A stretch of DNA of 41,174 nt from Stenotrophomonas sp. YIM B06876 (GCF_030711595.1 NZ_JAUJUJ010000006.1:1-41174); one strand, 5' to 3'; counted from the stretch's first letter, positions 8,025 through 18,799 are shown. Numbers and translations are program-made. Notes: a model not told the origin generated them from the letters alone.

Positions 8025-9719
8025 TTACTTGGCTTCGACCTGCGGAGTGGCGTGCTGACCGTGCTTCTTGGTCATCCACCACTGCTGCAGCAGGCTCAGG
8101 CCACCGTTGACCACCCAGTACAGCACCAGGCCGGACGGCATGAAGGCCATCATCACGCCAAACACCAGCGGCATGAACTGCATCATCTTCTGCTGCATCG
8201 GGTCCATGCCGACCGCCGGCGTCAGCTTCTGCGTGAACCACATCACCGCCACGTTGATCACCGGCAGGATGAAGTACGGATCACGCGCGGTCAGGTCCTG
8301 GATCCAGGCGAACCACGGCGCCTGGCGCAGCTCCACCGATTCCACCAGCACCCAGTACAGGGCGAAGAAGATCGGCATCTGGATCAGCAGCGGCAGGCAG
8401 CCGCCCATCGGATTGATCTTCTCCTTCTTGTACAGCTCCATCATTGCCGTCTGGTACTTCTGCCGGTCGTCGCCGTAGCGCTCCTTCAGCTGTGCCAGAC
8501 GCGGCTGGAACTTGCGCATCTTGGCCTGCGACTTGAACTGCGCGGCCGACAGCGGGAACAGCGCCAGCTTGAGCAGGATCACCAGACCGACGATGGCCCA
8601 GCCCCAGTTGCCGACCAGCTTGTGCACCTGGTTGAGCACCCAGAACAGGCCCTGGCCGATCATCGCCATCAGCGAGAAGCGGCTGTAGTCGACCACGCGG
8701 TCCAGGCCCTTCACGTCTTCCTTGGCGATCTGGTTGACCAGCTTCGGGCCGACCCACAACCGCGCCTCGGTGCTCACGCGCTGGCCGGGGGCCACGGTGA
8801 AGCCGGGGCCACGGGCTTCGATGACATTGCGCGGCCCGTTCTGCGCCAGCAGGTACAGCGAGGCCTGGTCGGCCTGCGGAATCCACGCGGTGAAGAAATG
8901 GTGCTGCAGCATCGCCAGCCAGCCGCCGCTGATGGTCTGGTTGACGTTGCCGTCGTCCAGATAGTCCTTGAACGCCCGGCGCTGGTAGCCGTCGTTCGGG
9001 CTGAACCAAGTGGCGCCGTTGAAGCTGAAGGAGTCCGGGTTGGTCATGCCACGGGTGATGATGGCCGGCACCCGGTCCAGCTTGCGGAACACGTAGCCCT
9101 GCCACGGCGCGGTACCGGCATTGACCACTTCATCCTTGACCTTGATCGCGTAATCGCCACGGACCAGGGTGTAGGTACGGCGGATGCTGACGCCATCGGC
9201 GCCGCTCCACACGAACGGCACCTGCAGTTCGTTCTGGTTTTCGGCCAACGTCAGCTCGGTGGCCGGCTGCACCAGCCGGAAACCGCTGGCGCCCGGCACC
9301 GCGGAGCCGTTCTCGCTGGCCCAGCCGGTGGTGGCGGTATAAGGATGGGCCGGATCTTCACTCAGCAACTGCACCGGCGGGCTGCCGGCGGCCTTGCTCT
9401 GCGGGAACTGCAGCAGATCGGCGTCAAGCACACTGCGGCCATCGAGCACCACGCGCAGGACATCGGTGGTCACCGTTACCCGGGGGGCGCTGCCGGCCGA
9501 TTCGACCGTTGCCACCGGCGCCATCGCCTGGCCGGGGACGGTGGCCTGCGGTACCGGTGCGGCCGCATGGCCGAGGTCGGCATCATTGGCCGCCGGCACC
9601 GCCGGTTGCGTGGCCACGGTGGCCGGTTCCGGCGCGGTCTTCTCGCGGTTCCATTCCATCCACAGCAGCACTGCCACCATCAGCCAGGCAAAAATCAGGA
9701 ATACACGGGTCTGGTTCAT
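8025..9719 (-). CDS. yidC: membrane protein insertase YidC
   Basis: Inserts and folds inner-membrane proteins, alone or with SecYEG. The 564 residues have the gram-negative YidC layout: an N-terminal anchor ([20 protein letters not shown]), a low-complexity Ala/Pro/Thr linker, a large periplasmic beta-rich domain (about 60-340), and the conserved C-terminal OxaI core with five membrane segments, including [20 protein letters not shown] and the [19 protein letters not shown] stretch. The ATG overlaps the rnpA stop by one base (TGATG), so the two are coupled. No yidD lies between them. Confidence 0.98.
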   Translation of the reverse strand: MNQTRVFLIFAWLMVAVLLWMEWNREKTAPEPATVATQPAVPAANDADLGHAAAPVPQATVPGQAMAPVATVESAGSAPRVTVTTDVLRVVLDGRSVLDADLLQFPQSKAAGSPPVQLLSEDPAHPYTATTGWASENGSAVPGASGFRLVQPATELTLAENQNELQVPFVWSGADGVSIRRTYTLVRGDYAIKVKDEVVNAGTAPWQGYVFRKLDRVPAIITRGMTNPDSFSFNGATWFSPNDGYQRRAFKDYLDDGNVNQTISGGWLAMLQHHFFTAWIPQADQASLYLLAQNGPRNVIEARGPGFTVAPGQRVSTEARLWVGPKLVNQIAKEDVKGLDRVVDYSRFSLMAMIGQGLFWVLNQVHKLVGNWGWAIVGLVILLKLALFPLSAAQFKSQAKMRKFQPRLAQLKERYGDDRQKYQTAMMELYKKEKINPMGGCLPLLIQMPIFFALYWVLVESVELRQAPWFAWIQDLTARDPYFILPVINVAVMWFTQKLTPAVGMDPMQQKMMQFMPLVFGVMMAFMPSGLVLYWVVNGGLSLLQQWWMTKKHGQHATPQVEAK

Positions 9720-10177
9720 CAGCAGGCAGGCTCGGCTCGACCGGAAGGTGATTCCGGCACGGTCAAAGAAATGGGTTCTGCGCCCTCGGGCGGCGGCATT
9801 GTGCCGCTCGCGGCCACAACCGGCAATGCGCCGGCACGCCGCAACAGACGCTCGAACGCCTCGCGGATCTGGTCATTGCTGGCGGTTTTTGCGGCCGCGC
9901 GGGCCACAATCACATAGTCACCGCCGGCCATCCGCGGCCGGACATGGCGTGTCGCATTGCGCAACACACGCTTGATACGGTTACGGCCGACCGCACGCGT
10001 GTCGACCTTGCGTGAGACGGCAAGCCCCAGCCGCGCAGGCGTTTCGCCTTTGAGCCAGTGCAGTGTCATCAGCGGGTCGGACACACGGCGGGCGCCGTTG
10101 AAGACCGATGTATATTCGGCACGCGTACGAACCCGCGCAGAGCGAGGGAATCGCTTACGCGGGTAAGTGCTGCTCAC
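9719..10177 (-). CDS. rnpA: ribonuclease P protein component
   Basis: Protein subunit of RNase P, which matures tRNA 5' ends together with the RnpB RNA. The basic core is clear: [17 protein letters not shown], then [10 protein letters not shown] and the signature [15 protein letters not shown]. With the GTG start at 10177 it has 152 residues against about 119 in E. coli; the extra length is an acidic/Pro-rich C-terminal tail of some 35 residues. An in-frame TTG at 10219 overlapping the rpmH stop would add 14 residues; GTG is preferred because homology starts just after it, but neither has a good ribosome site. Between rpmH and yidC in the conserved order. Confidence 0.93.
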   Translation of the reverse strand: MSSTYPRKRFPRSARVRTRAEYTSVFNGARRVSDPLMTLHWLKGETPARLGLAVSRKVDTRAVGRNRIKRVLRNATRHVRPRMAGGDYVIVARAAAKTASNDQIREAFERLLRRAGALPVVAASGTMPPPEGAEPISLTVPESPSGRAEPAC

Positions 10178-10215
10178 GATCGAAATTGCATCTGCCGCGG
10201 GAAGCGGCAACGCAA

Positions 10216-10356
10216 TCAAGCGCTAAGGGTCTTGCGGCCCTTGGCGCGACGACGCGACAGGATCTTGCGGCCGTCAGCGGTCTTCATACGTGCGCGAAAG
10301 CCGTGATCGCGCTTGCGCTTGAGGTTGCTGGGTTGGAATGTGCGCTTGGTGGCCAT
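10216..10356 (-). CDS. rpmH: 50S ribosomal protein L34
   Basis: A 46-residue, very basic protein reading [16 protein letters not shown] at its start, with [20 protein letters not shown] near its end: an exact match to the L34 pattern. It is the first gene of the leftward cluster and diverges from dnaA across 254 bp. A strong sigma70 promoter lies 40-67 nt upstream, and AGGTG lies just before the ATG. Confidence 0.98.
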   Translation of the reverse strand: MATKRTFQPSNLKRKRDHGFRARMKTADGRKILSRRRAKGRKTLSA

Positions 10357-10395
10357 TGGGGCACCTGTATGAAGGAGACGGAAAGAACCGGAAAT

Positions 10396-10423
10396 TCTAT
10401 AGACCCAGGCGGGGGGCCGTCAA
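10396..10423 (-). promoter_or_regulatory. sigma70 promoter of rpmH-rnpA-yidC
   Basis: On the minus strand, TTGACG (10418-10423), 16-nt spacer, TATAGA (10396-10401); TAGAAT two bases later is an alternative -10 with an 18-nt spacer. It points to rpmH and predicts a leader of about 35 nt. Confidence 0.7.
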
Positions 10424-10463
10424 GCCTGGCGCCACGTGGATGCCACACGGCACGCGCCGGGCC

Positions 10464-10484
10464 TGTGGATGATTCTGTGAATAA
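10464..10484 (-). promoter_or_regulatory. pair of DnaA boxes upstream of dnaA
   Basis: TGTGGATGA (10464-10472) and TGTGAATAA (10476-10484), each one base from the consensus TGTGGATAA, lie in tandem 3 nt apart in the rpmH-dnaA gap. DnaA boxes at this place commonly mediate dnaA autoregulation; that role is inferred. Confidence 0.55.
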
Positions 10485-10610
10485 AACCGGGACAAGCATT
10501 CCCGCCCCTCGCCGGCGGTGGTAGTCTGGCTGCTCATTTTCCCCTCCTTCCGGCGTCTGGCCCGGCGACTGTGTGCGCCTGGTCGGCAGCCTTTGTGACG
10601 ACTATTTCTG

Positions 10611-11942
10611 ATGGATGCCTGGCCCCGTTGTCTCGAACGCCTTGAGGCGGAATTTCCGCCCGAGGATGTTCACACCTGGTTGAAACCGCTGCAGGCCGAT
10701 CAGCGCCCGGACAGCATGGTGCTGTACGCGCCCAACGCCTTTATCGTCGAACAGGTCCGCGAGCGCTACCTGCCGCGGATCAGCGAACTGCTGGCCTATT
10801 TCGCCGGCAGCGGCGAGGTGTCGCTGGAAATAGGCTCGCGCCCGCGGGCGCCCGAGCCGCTGCCGCCGGTGCCGCTGGCGGGTACCGCCGCCGCCCCGAG
10901 TGCGCCGGTGGTGCCATTCAACGGCAACATGGATTCGCACTACACCTTTGCCAACTTCGTCGAAGGCCGCAGCAACCAGCTCGGGCTGGCGGCAGCGCTC
11001 CAGGCCGCGCAGAAGCCGGGCGACCGTGGCCACAACCCGCTGCTGCTGTATGGCGGCACCGGTCTGGGCAAGACCCACCTGATGTTTGCCGCGGGCAATG
11101 CGATGCGCCAGGCCAATCCAGCGGCCAAGGTGCTGTATCTGCGTTCGGACCAGTTCTTCAGCGCGATGATCCGGGCGCTGCAGGAGAAGAACATGGACCA
11201 GTTCAAGCGCCAGTTCCAGCAGGTGGACGCGCTGTTGATCGACGATATCCAGTTCTTCGCCGGCAAGGACCGCACCCAGGAGGAGTTTTTCCACACCTTC
11301 AATGCGTTGTTTGACGGCAAGCAGCAGATCATCCTGACCTGCGACCGCTATCCGCGCGAAGTGGAAGGGCTGGAAGCGCGGCTCAAGTCGCGCCTGGCCT
11401 GGGGTCTGTCGGTCGCGATCGAGCCGCCGGACTTCGAGACCCGCGCCGCCATCGTGCTGGCCAAGGCCCGCGAGCGGGGGACCGAGATTCCCGACGACGT
11501 GGCGTTCCTGATCGCCAAGAAAATGCGCTCCAACGTGCGCGACCTGGAAGGGGCGCTCAATACCCTGACCGCCCGTGCCAACTTCACCGGCCGTGCCATC
11601 ACCACCGAGTTTGCCCAGGAAACCCTGCGCGACCTGCTGCGGGCCCAGCAGCAGGCGATCAGCATTCCCAACATCCAGAAAGTCGTGGCCGACTACTACG
11701 GGCTGCAGATCAAGGATCTGCTGTCCAAGCGCCGCACCCGTTCGCTGGCCCGGCCGCGCCAGGTCGCCATGGCCCTGACCAAGGAGCTGACCGAGCACAG
11801 CCTGCCGGAGATCGGGGATGCATTCGCCGGCCGCGACCACACCACCGTCCTGCATGGCTGCCGCCAGATCAAGCATCTGATGGAAACCGACGGCAAGCTG
11901 CGCGAAGACTGGGACAAGCTGATTCGCAAGCTGAGTGAATGA
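10611..11942 (+). CDS. dnaA: chromosomal replication initiator protein DnaA
   Basis: Binds DnaA boxes and opens the origin. The 443 residues show the four-domain layout: an N-terminal DnaB/self-interaction domain (about 1-75), a Pro-rich linker, the AAA+ domain with Walker A GGTGLGKT (148-155) and Walker [10 protein letters not shown] (Asp at 211 and 212), and a C-terminal helix-turn-helix with the DnaA signature [15 protein letters not shown]. The last codons and the stop form one arm of a perfect inverted repeat (11936-11990). oriC follows directly. Confidence 0.99.
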   Translation: MDAWPRCLERLEAEFPPEDVHTWLKPLQADQRPDSMVLYAPNAFIVEQVRERYLPRISELLAYFAGSGEVSLEIGSRPRAPEPLPPVPLAGTAAAPSAPVVPFNGNMDSHYTFANFVEGRSNQLGLAAALQAAQKPGDRGHNPLLLYGGTGLGKTHLMFAAGNAMRQANPAAKVLYLRSDQFFSAMIRALQEKNMDQFKRQFQQVDALLIDDIQFFAGKDRTQEEFFHTFNALFDGKQQIILTCDRYPREVEGLEARLKSRLAWGLSVAIEPPDFETRAAIVLAKARERGTEIPDDVAFLIAKKMRSNVRDLEGALNTLTARANFTGRAITTEFAQETLRDLLRAQQQAISIPNIQKVVADYYGLQIKDLLSKRRTRSLARPRQVAMALTKELTEHSLPEIGDAFAGRDHTTVLHGCRQIKHLMETDGKLREDWDKLIRKLSE

Positions 11943-11990
11943 TGCACGCACGCCGCACGGGCGTCATCGTATAAAACGGTGCATCATTCA
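11936..11990. repeat. 12-bp inverted repeat spanning the dnaA stop
   Basis: TGAATGATGCAC (11936-11947) and its exact reverse complement GTGCATCATTCA (11979-11990), with a 31-nt interior containing a second small stem (ACGCC 11950-11954 with GGCGT 11960-11964). No T run follows, so it is not an ordinary terminator. It sits at the left edge of oriC. Confidence 0.7.
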
Positions 11991-12002
11991 GGGACAAATG
12001 CG

Positions 12003-12200
12003 GGACAATCTGTGGATAAAAGCGGTAGCCAATCCGGGCCGAAAACTGTCCACAGGTTTCCCCTCCGGTTCGGGGACAGTAATACAGGGGTTTCATTTTT
12101 GAAAAACCCTTTCTATACAAGCACTTAGATGTGTTTTAAGCGAAATCTGGCTCTACCATCACCACCAAGCTTTTGATTTAACTCACATCTTTTAAAGCAT
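12003..12200 (+). other. oriC, module A (dnaA-dnaN intergenic)
   Basis: Probable chromosomal origin. In order it holds a perfect DnaA box TGTGGATAA (12011-12019), a weaker box CTGTCCACA (12046-12054, 7 of 9), GGGGTTTCA (12087-12095), an AT-rich tract (12091-12146), the 19-mer CTACCATCACCACCAAGCT (12153-12171), a perfect IHF-consensus site on the minus strand (12166-12178, AATCAAAAGCTTG), and a second AT-rich stretch ending TTTTAAAGCAT (12190-12200). The same elements recur in inverted order downstream of dnaN (13736-13933). The first DnaA box is embedded in a 17-mer, 12003-12019, that is repeated exactly there. Confidence 0.85.
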
Positions 12201-12216
12201 AGGGGCACGTAACCAC

Positions 12217-13317
12217 ATGCGTTTTACATTGCAGCGCGAAGCCTTTCTCAAGCCCTTGGCGCAAGTCGTCAATGTGGTCGAACGCCGCCAGACCCTGCCG
12301 GTGCTGGCCAACTTCCTGGTGCAGGTGCAAGGTGGCCAGTTGTCGCTGACCGGCACCGACCTGGAAGTGGAAATGGTGTCCCGCATCGGCGTCGAGGACG
12401 CCCAGGATGGCGAAACCACGATTCCGGCGCGGAAGTTGTTCGAGATCATCCGCGCCCTGCCCGACGGCAGCCGCATCACCGTGTCGCAGACCGGTGACAA
12501 GATCAGCGTGCAGGCCGGACGCAGCCGTTTCACTTTGGCCACGCTGCCCGCCAACGACTTCCCGTCGGTGGATGAGGTCGAGGCCACCGAACGCGTCGCG
12601 GTGCCGGAAGCGGCGCTGAAAGAGCTGATCGAACGTACCGCCTTTGCGATGGCGCAGCAGGACGTGCGTTATTACCTCAATGGCCTGTTGTTCGACCTGC
12701 GCGACAAGACCCTGCGCTGCGTGGCCACTGATGGCCACCGCTTGGCGTTGTGCGAAACCGAGCTGGAAAACAGCGCCGGCAGCAAGCGCCAGATCATCGT
12801 GCCGCGCAAGGGCGTGACCGAGCTGCAGCGGTTGCTGGAAGGCGGCGATCGCGAGGTCGAGCTGGAAGTGGGCCGCAGCCACGTGCGCATGCGCCGCGAC
12901 GATGTCACCTTCACCTCGAAACTGATCGATGGCCGCTTTCCCGATTACGAAGCGGTGATCCCGATCGGTGCCGATCGGGAGGTCAAGGTCGATCGCGAAA
13001 CCCTGCGTGCGGCCTTGCAGCGGGCCGCGATCCTGTCCAACGAGAAATACCGCGGCGTGCGGGTCGAAGTGACGCCTGGCCAGCTGAAGATCAGCGCACA
13101 CAATCCGGAGCAGGAAGAAGCCCAGGAAGAGATCGAAGCCGATACCACGGTCAGTGATCTGGCGATCGGCTTCAACGTCAACTATCTGCTCGACGCGTTG
13201 TCGGCGTTGCGCGATGAGCACATCGTGATCCAGTTACGCGATTCGAACTCCTCGGCGCTGGTACGCGAAGCCAGCAGCGAGAAGTCCCGGCACGTGGTCA
13301 TGCCGCTGCGTCTCTGA
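12217..13317 (+). CDS. dnaN: DNA polymerase III beta subunit (sliding clamp)
   Basis: Dimeric ring that tethers DNA polymerase III to DNA. The 366 residues equal the E. coli length, starting MRFTLQREAFLKPLAQVVNV; the second domain contains ERTAFAMAQQDVRYYLNG and TDGHRLA, and the end VREASSEKSRHVVMPLRL is the family's C terminus that forms the partner-binding groove. It lies between the two inverted origin-like modules. A parS site and a strong terminator follow, so it is probably not co-transcribed with recF. Confidence 0.99.
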   Translation: MRFTLQREAFLKPLAQVVNVVERRQTLPVLANFLVQVQGGQLSLTGTDLEVEMVSRIGVEDAQDGETTIPARKLFEIIRALPDGSRITVSQTGDKISVQAGRSRFTLATLPANDFPSVDEVEATERVAVPEAALKELIERTAFAMAQQDVRYYLNGLLFDLRDKTLRCVATDGHRLALCETELENSAGSKRQIIVPRKGVTELQRLLEGGDREVELEVGRSHVRMRRDDVTFTSKLIDGRFPDYEAVIPIGADREVKVDRETLRAALQRAAILSNEKYRGVRVEVTPGQLKISAHNPEQEEAQEEIEADTTVSDLAIGFNVNYLLDALSALRDEHIVIQLRDSNSSALVREASSEKSRHVVMPLRL

Positions 13318-13327
13318 TTGCGCGCAC

Positions 13328-13343
13328 GGTTCCACGTGGAACA
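13328..13343. other. parS-type site 1
   Basis: The 14-bp palindrome GTTCCACGTGGAAC (13329-13342) matches the ParB-binding parS consensus of the Pseudomonas/Xanthomonas type. It is intergenic, 11 nt after the dnaN stop. Confidence 0.8.
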
Positions 13344-13348
13344 TGAAG

Positions 13349-13371
13349 AGCCCGGCGATGCCGGGCTTTTT
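13349..13371 (+). terminator. intrinsic terminator of dnaN
   Basis: Stem AGCCCGGC (13349-13356) with GCCGGGCT (13360-13367), GAT loop, and a TTTTT run to 13371. A classical terminator that isolates dnaN from recF. Confidence 0.85.
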
Positions 13372-13735
13372 GTTGGGCGGACTTCCTCGACAGTCAAAAT
13401 CGCCGTCGGAAAGCCGGGTTGCAGCCGATTCTTGCCCATGCCGGAACTGATTGCGGCAGCTTGGGCCCGCCCGTGGGAGATAGGGCTACGCACCTGTTTC
13501 CGCGTCCACCGGAAAAATTGCTGCCCAATCTCCCCGGGCGGTTGGGCAGACGGTGGTCGGTAGCTGGGCGATCCGGGAAAAATCCTCAGCCAGCGCAGTC
13601 AATCCCCGAACCGGCAAGGTCCGGGTTGCCGCTGCGGACCGGCAGACGGGATTGCCACGGGCGCGACGATTCCCGTTCCAGCCATGTGTGTCCGGTTCTG
13701 GTGTCCAGCATCCGCATGCGCTTTTCAGGCGGCAA
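13372..13735. other. gene-free stretch between dnaN terminator and module B
   Basis: I see no supportable gene. It contains one 8-bp inverted repeat, CTGCCCAA (13521-13528) with TTGGGCAG (13542-13549), and is GC-rich in contrast to the AT-rich module that follows. Confidence 0.45.
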
Positions 13736-13933
13736 ATGCTTTAAAAATAGAGAATAAATCTAGAGCTTGGTGGTGATGGTAGGGGTAGATTTCATGTAAA
13801 ACATGGTTATCTCATTGTTTATAAAGGATAAATGTGCATTGAAACCCCCGGTAGAACTGGCCCGGAAGGCTGTGGATAGCTGGGGATAAGTAGGGTTTGA
13901 GCAGTTGCCTGGATTGTTATCCACAGATTGTCC
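13736..13933 (-). other. inverted second origin-like module (module B)
   Basis: On the minus strand this region repeats module A in the same order. GGACAATC plus a perfect DnaA box (13917-13933) is an exact 17-nt match to 12003-12019. Then come boxes TTATCCCCA (13881-13889) and CTATCCACA (13871-13879), GGGGTTTCA (13840-13848), CCTTTATAAACAA (13815-13827), TGTTTTA (13797-13803), GAAATCT (13787-13793), the exact 19-mer (13764-13782) and TTTTAAAGCAT (13736-13746). From 13764 to 13827 the spacing is identical to 12108-12171 and about 48 of 64 bases agree by hand count. The IHF-like site has one mismatch. It may be a second half of a bipartite origin. Confidence 0.75.
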
Positions 13934-14161
13934 GGGGGTTGTGCCCAACCATTCTGTTTTCCTGGAATTTTGCGGAAGTCCTGATCTGGTGAATTCTGCG
14001 CAGACATCCCTTGACCGGCGCGACAGATTTCAAGAAATCGGCACTGTTTTTCCTTACTCCGGCGCAAGCCGGGCGGATTTTCGGATGCTTTAAGCTGGGC
14101 GTCCGGATCCAACTTCCGCTGTCGTCGGTATCGGCGGTCATCCCTCCCCTTGCGAACCCTG

Positions 14162-15262
14162 ATGCATATCGTCCGCCTCACCCTGAACTGCCTGCGCCGC
14201 TTCGAGTCCGTTGAACTGCAGCCCCAACCGGGCATCAACTTGATCACCGGCGACAACGGCGCCGGCAAGAGCAGCATCCTCGAAGCCCTGCATCTGATGG
14301 CCTATGGCCGCAGCTTTCGCGGTCGGGTGCGTGACGGACTGGTACGCAAAGGCGCCGAGGCGCTGGAAGTTTTTGTCGAATGGGAAGAAAGCGGCGCTTC
14401 CGGCACGGGGTCAACCCGGCGACGGGCGGGATTGCGGCATAGCGGCCATGCGTGGAAAGGCCGGCTGGACGGTGAAGATGTCGCGCAACTGGGCAATCTG
14501 TGCGCCGCACTGGCGGTGGTGACATTTGAACCGGGCAGTCACGCACTGGTGAACGGGGGCAGCGAGTCGCGCCGCCGGTTTGTCGATTGGGGATTGTTCC
14601 ACGTGGAACCTGATTTCCTTCCGCTGTGGCGCCGATACATGCGGGCGCTGAAGCAACGCAATGCGCTGCTCAAGAGTGGCGGATCGAACAGCGCCCTGGA
14701 TGCCTGGGATTACGAGCTGGCCGAGGCCGGCACTCCGTTGACCTCACGCCGGCAGCAGTATCTGGAGCGGCTGCAGGAAAGCGCCGTCACCATCGCCGCG
14801 GAACTGGCGCCGGGCCTGGGTATCAACGCACTGGAGTTCCTGCCGGGCTGGCGGCGCAACGAGATGTCGCTGGCCGACGCGCTGCTGCTGGGGCGCGAGC
14901 GCGACCGCCAGGCCGGCTATACCTCGCAAGGGCCGCACCGGGCCGATTGGAGCGTGGTGTTCCGCGAGATTCCCGGCCGCGATGCCCTCTCACGCGGCCA
15001 GGCCAAGCTCACCGCGCTGGCCTGCCTGCTGGCGCAGGCCGATGACTACGCCGCATTGCGCGGCGAGTGGCCGGTGATCGCGCTGGACGACCTGGCTTCG
15101 GAGCTGGACCAGGTCCATCAGCGCCGGGTGTTGCAGCGGTTGGCGGGCAGTCCGGCGCAGGTGTTCATCACCGCCACCGAAATCCCCACGGCATTGTGTG
15201 GGGAAATGACCCCGGCGCTGACGTTCCACGTGGAACATGGCCGGGTTTCAACGGTAATCTGA
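14162..15262 (+). CDS. recF: DNA replication and repair protein RecF
   Basis: SMC-like ATPase that loads RecA with RecO and RecR at gapped DNA. The 366 residues carry Walker A GDNGAGKS (30-37), the QGPHRADW motif, the ABC-type signature LSRGQAKLTALACLLAQ and Walker B VIALDDLASELD. The ATG at 14162 gives the family start MHIVRLTLNCLRRF; a TTG four codons earlier is possible. Two parS palindromes are embedded in the gene and encode Phe-His-Val-Glu at 146-149 and 355-358. The roughly 840-bp gap to dnaN and the terminator there imply its own promoter, which I could not place with confidence. Confidence 0.98.
   Translation: MHIVRLTLNCLRRFESVELQPQPGINLITGDNGAGKSSILEALHLMAYGRSFRGRVRDGLVRKGAEALEVFVEWEESGASGTGSTRRRAGLRHSGHAWKGRLDGEDVAQLGNLCAALAVVTFEPGSHALVNGGSESRRRFVDWGLFHVEPDFLPLWRRYMRALKQRNALLKSGGSNSALDAWDYELAEAGTPLTSRRQQYLERLQESAVTIAAELAPGLGINALEFLPGWRRNEMSLADALLLGRERDRQAGYTSQGPHRADWSVVFREIPGRDALSRGQAKLTALACLLAQADDYAALRGEWPVIALDDLASELDQVHQRRVLQRLAGSPAQVFITATEIPTALCGEMTPALTFHVEHGRVSTVI
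14595..14610. other. parS-type site 2, inside recF
   Basis: GTTCCACGTGGAAC at 14596-14609, identical to site 1 over 14 bp and flanked by T and C. In the recF frame it encodes part of LFHVEPD. Confidence 0.8.
15222..15237. other. parS-type site 3, near the recF 3' end
   Basis: GTTCCACGTGGAAC at 15223-15236, again the full 14-bp palindrome, encoding FHVE close to the recF C terminus. Confidence 0.8.
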
Positions 15263-15289
15263 ACAGCCCGGAGCGGGAGGGGGTCCGGC

Positions 15290-15298
15290 TGTTATAAT
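15290..15298 (+). promoter_or_regulatory. extended -10 promoter of gyrB
   Basis: TGTTATAAT: a perfect TATAAT (15293-15298) with the extended TGN element, 77 nt before the gyrB ATG and 28 nt after the recF stop. The -35 position has no good match, as is common for extended -10 promoters. Confidence 0.6.
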
Positions 15299-15351
15299 TT
15301 TGACGCTACCCCCCTATTCCTCTTGCCATGGCGCCCGCCGTTATGGCATGA

Positions 15352-17814
<2,463 letters not shown>

Positions 17815-17830
17815 CACAATCCGGCTGCAG

Positions 17831-17867
17831 GGACAGGGCCACCGGCGGTGGTGCCTGTCCGATTTTT
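17831..17867 (+). terminator. intrinsic terminator of gyrB
   Basis: Outer stem GGACAGG (17831-17837) with CCTGTCC (17854-17860), an inner CCACC/GGTGG stem, then a run of six T (17862-17867). It lies 17 nt after the gyrB stop. Confidence 0.85.
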
Positions 17868-17891
17868 TCGCAGCCTTTCGTCAGGAGCGTC

Positions 17892-18737
17892 ATGTCTCTC
17901 CCGCCCCCGGTCCCGTTGGCCTCCTCCCCGCTGACGTCTGCGCCACGGCCCGCGCCACGCGGCTCACCGTTGACAGCATTCTGGCTGGATCTGGCCATCG
18001 GCATCGCCACCCTGCTGGGCGTCAGCCTGCTGTGCGGGCTGGCCTGGGGCATGTGGCGCGGCGCAGTAGTGGGGATCGAAGCGGCGCGGAGTGGCGCCGC
18101 CCCGGCCGCAGCCGATCTTGCCAGCCAACTCGGACAACCCGGCGCCCTGGCGCAGATGCTGATGGCCTTGATCGCCACCTCGGCCGCGGCGTTGCTGCTG
18201 TACTTCTGGCGCCGTCGCGCCAGCGCGGGGGAGCGACAGTTGTCGCGCCGGCACGCTGCACAACCTGCGACCTGGGGCTGGACCGCGGTGGTGGCCGCCG
18301 GCGTTTTCGGCGGCAGCAGCCTGATCGGATGGCTGGCCAAACAGGGTGGGGTCGCACCGGTTCCCACCAACCTGCCGCTGATGCAGCAGGCTGTCAGCCA
18401 CTACCCGCTGTTCCTGGTGGTGTTTGCGGTGGTGCTGGCCCCGGCCTATGAGGAACTGCTGTTCCGCCGCGTGCTGTTCGGGCGGCTGTGGGCCGCGGAC
18501 CGGCCGTTGCTGGGGATGGTGCTGAGCAGCGCGGCCTTTGCGCTGGTGCATGAAATTCCCGGCACCAGCGGCAATGGCCCGCTGGAAATCCTGCAGCTGT
18601 GGCTGATCTACGGCGGCATGGGCGCCGCGTTTGCCTGGCTGTACCAGCGCACGGGCACCTTGTGGGCACCGGTCGCCGCGCATGCGCTCAACAACGCGAT
18701 TGCCTTGAGCGCGCTGTTTCTGTTCGGTGTGCAATAA
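17892..18737 (+). CDS. CPBP family intramembrane metalloprotease
   Basis: Multi-pass membrane protein of 281 residues in the CAAX-protease/bacteriocin-processing (Abi) family. All three motifs are present: EELLFRR with E187-E188, the second-motif His220 in FALVHEIP, and His264 in HALNNA, as in active glutamic-type intramembrane proteases. About six to eight hydrophobic segments; the N terminus is Pro-rich and cytoplasmic. AGGAG lies 5 nt before the ATG. It follows the gyrB terminator, so it has its own transcript. The substrate is unknown. Confidence 0.88.
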   Translation: MSLPPPVPLASSPLTSAPRPAPRGSPLTAFWLDLAIGIATLLGVSLLCGLAWGMWRGAVVGIEAARSGAAPAAADLASQLGQPGALAQMLMALIATSAAALLLYFWRRRASAGERQLSRRHAAQPATWGWTAVVAAGVFGGSSLIGWLAKQGGVAPVPTNLPLMQQAVSHYPLFLVVFAVVLAPAYEELLFRRVLFGRLWAADRPLLGMVLSSAAFALVHEIPGTSGNGPLEILQLWLIYGGMGAAFAWLYQRTGTLWAPVAAHALNNAIALSALFLFGVQ

Positions 18738-18799
18738 GGCCTGCTTGACGGAATGTTAAGCACGACCCTTGCACACTGCAGCCGGAAACTCAGGGGATC

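Noticed and set aside
10431..10440. CCACGTGGA near 10431 as a parS core upstream of dnaA
   Set aside because: The inner bases match by chance but the outer bases of the palindrome do not.
12153..12171. The 19-mer as a DnaA-trio unwinding element
   Set aside because: Trios need a conserved A at the middle of each triplet on the bound strand and a DnaA box close by; neither holds here.
14011..14039. recF promoter at TTGACC (14011-14016)
   Set aside because: No acceptable -10 lies 16-18 nt downstream.
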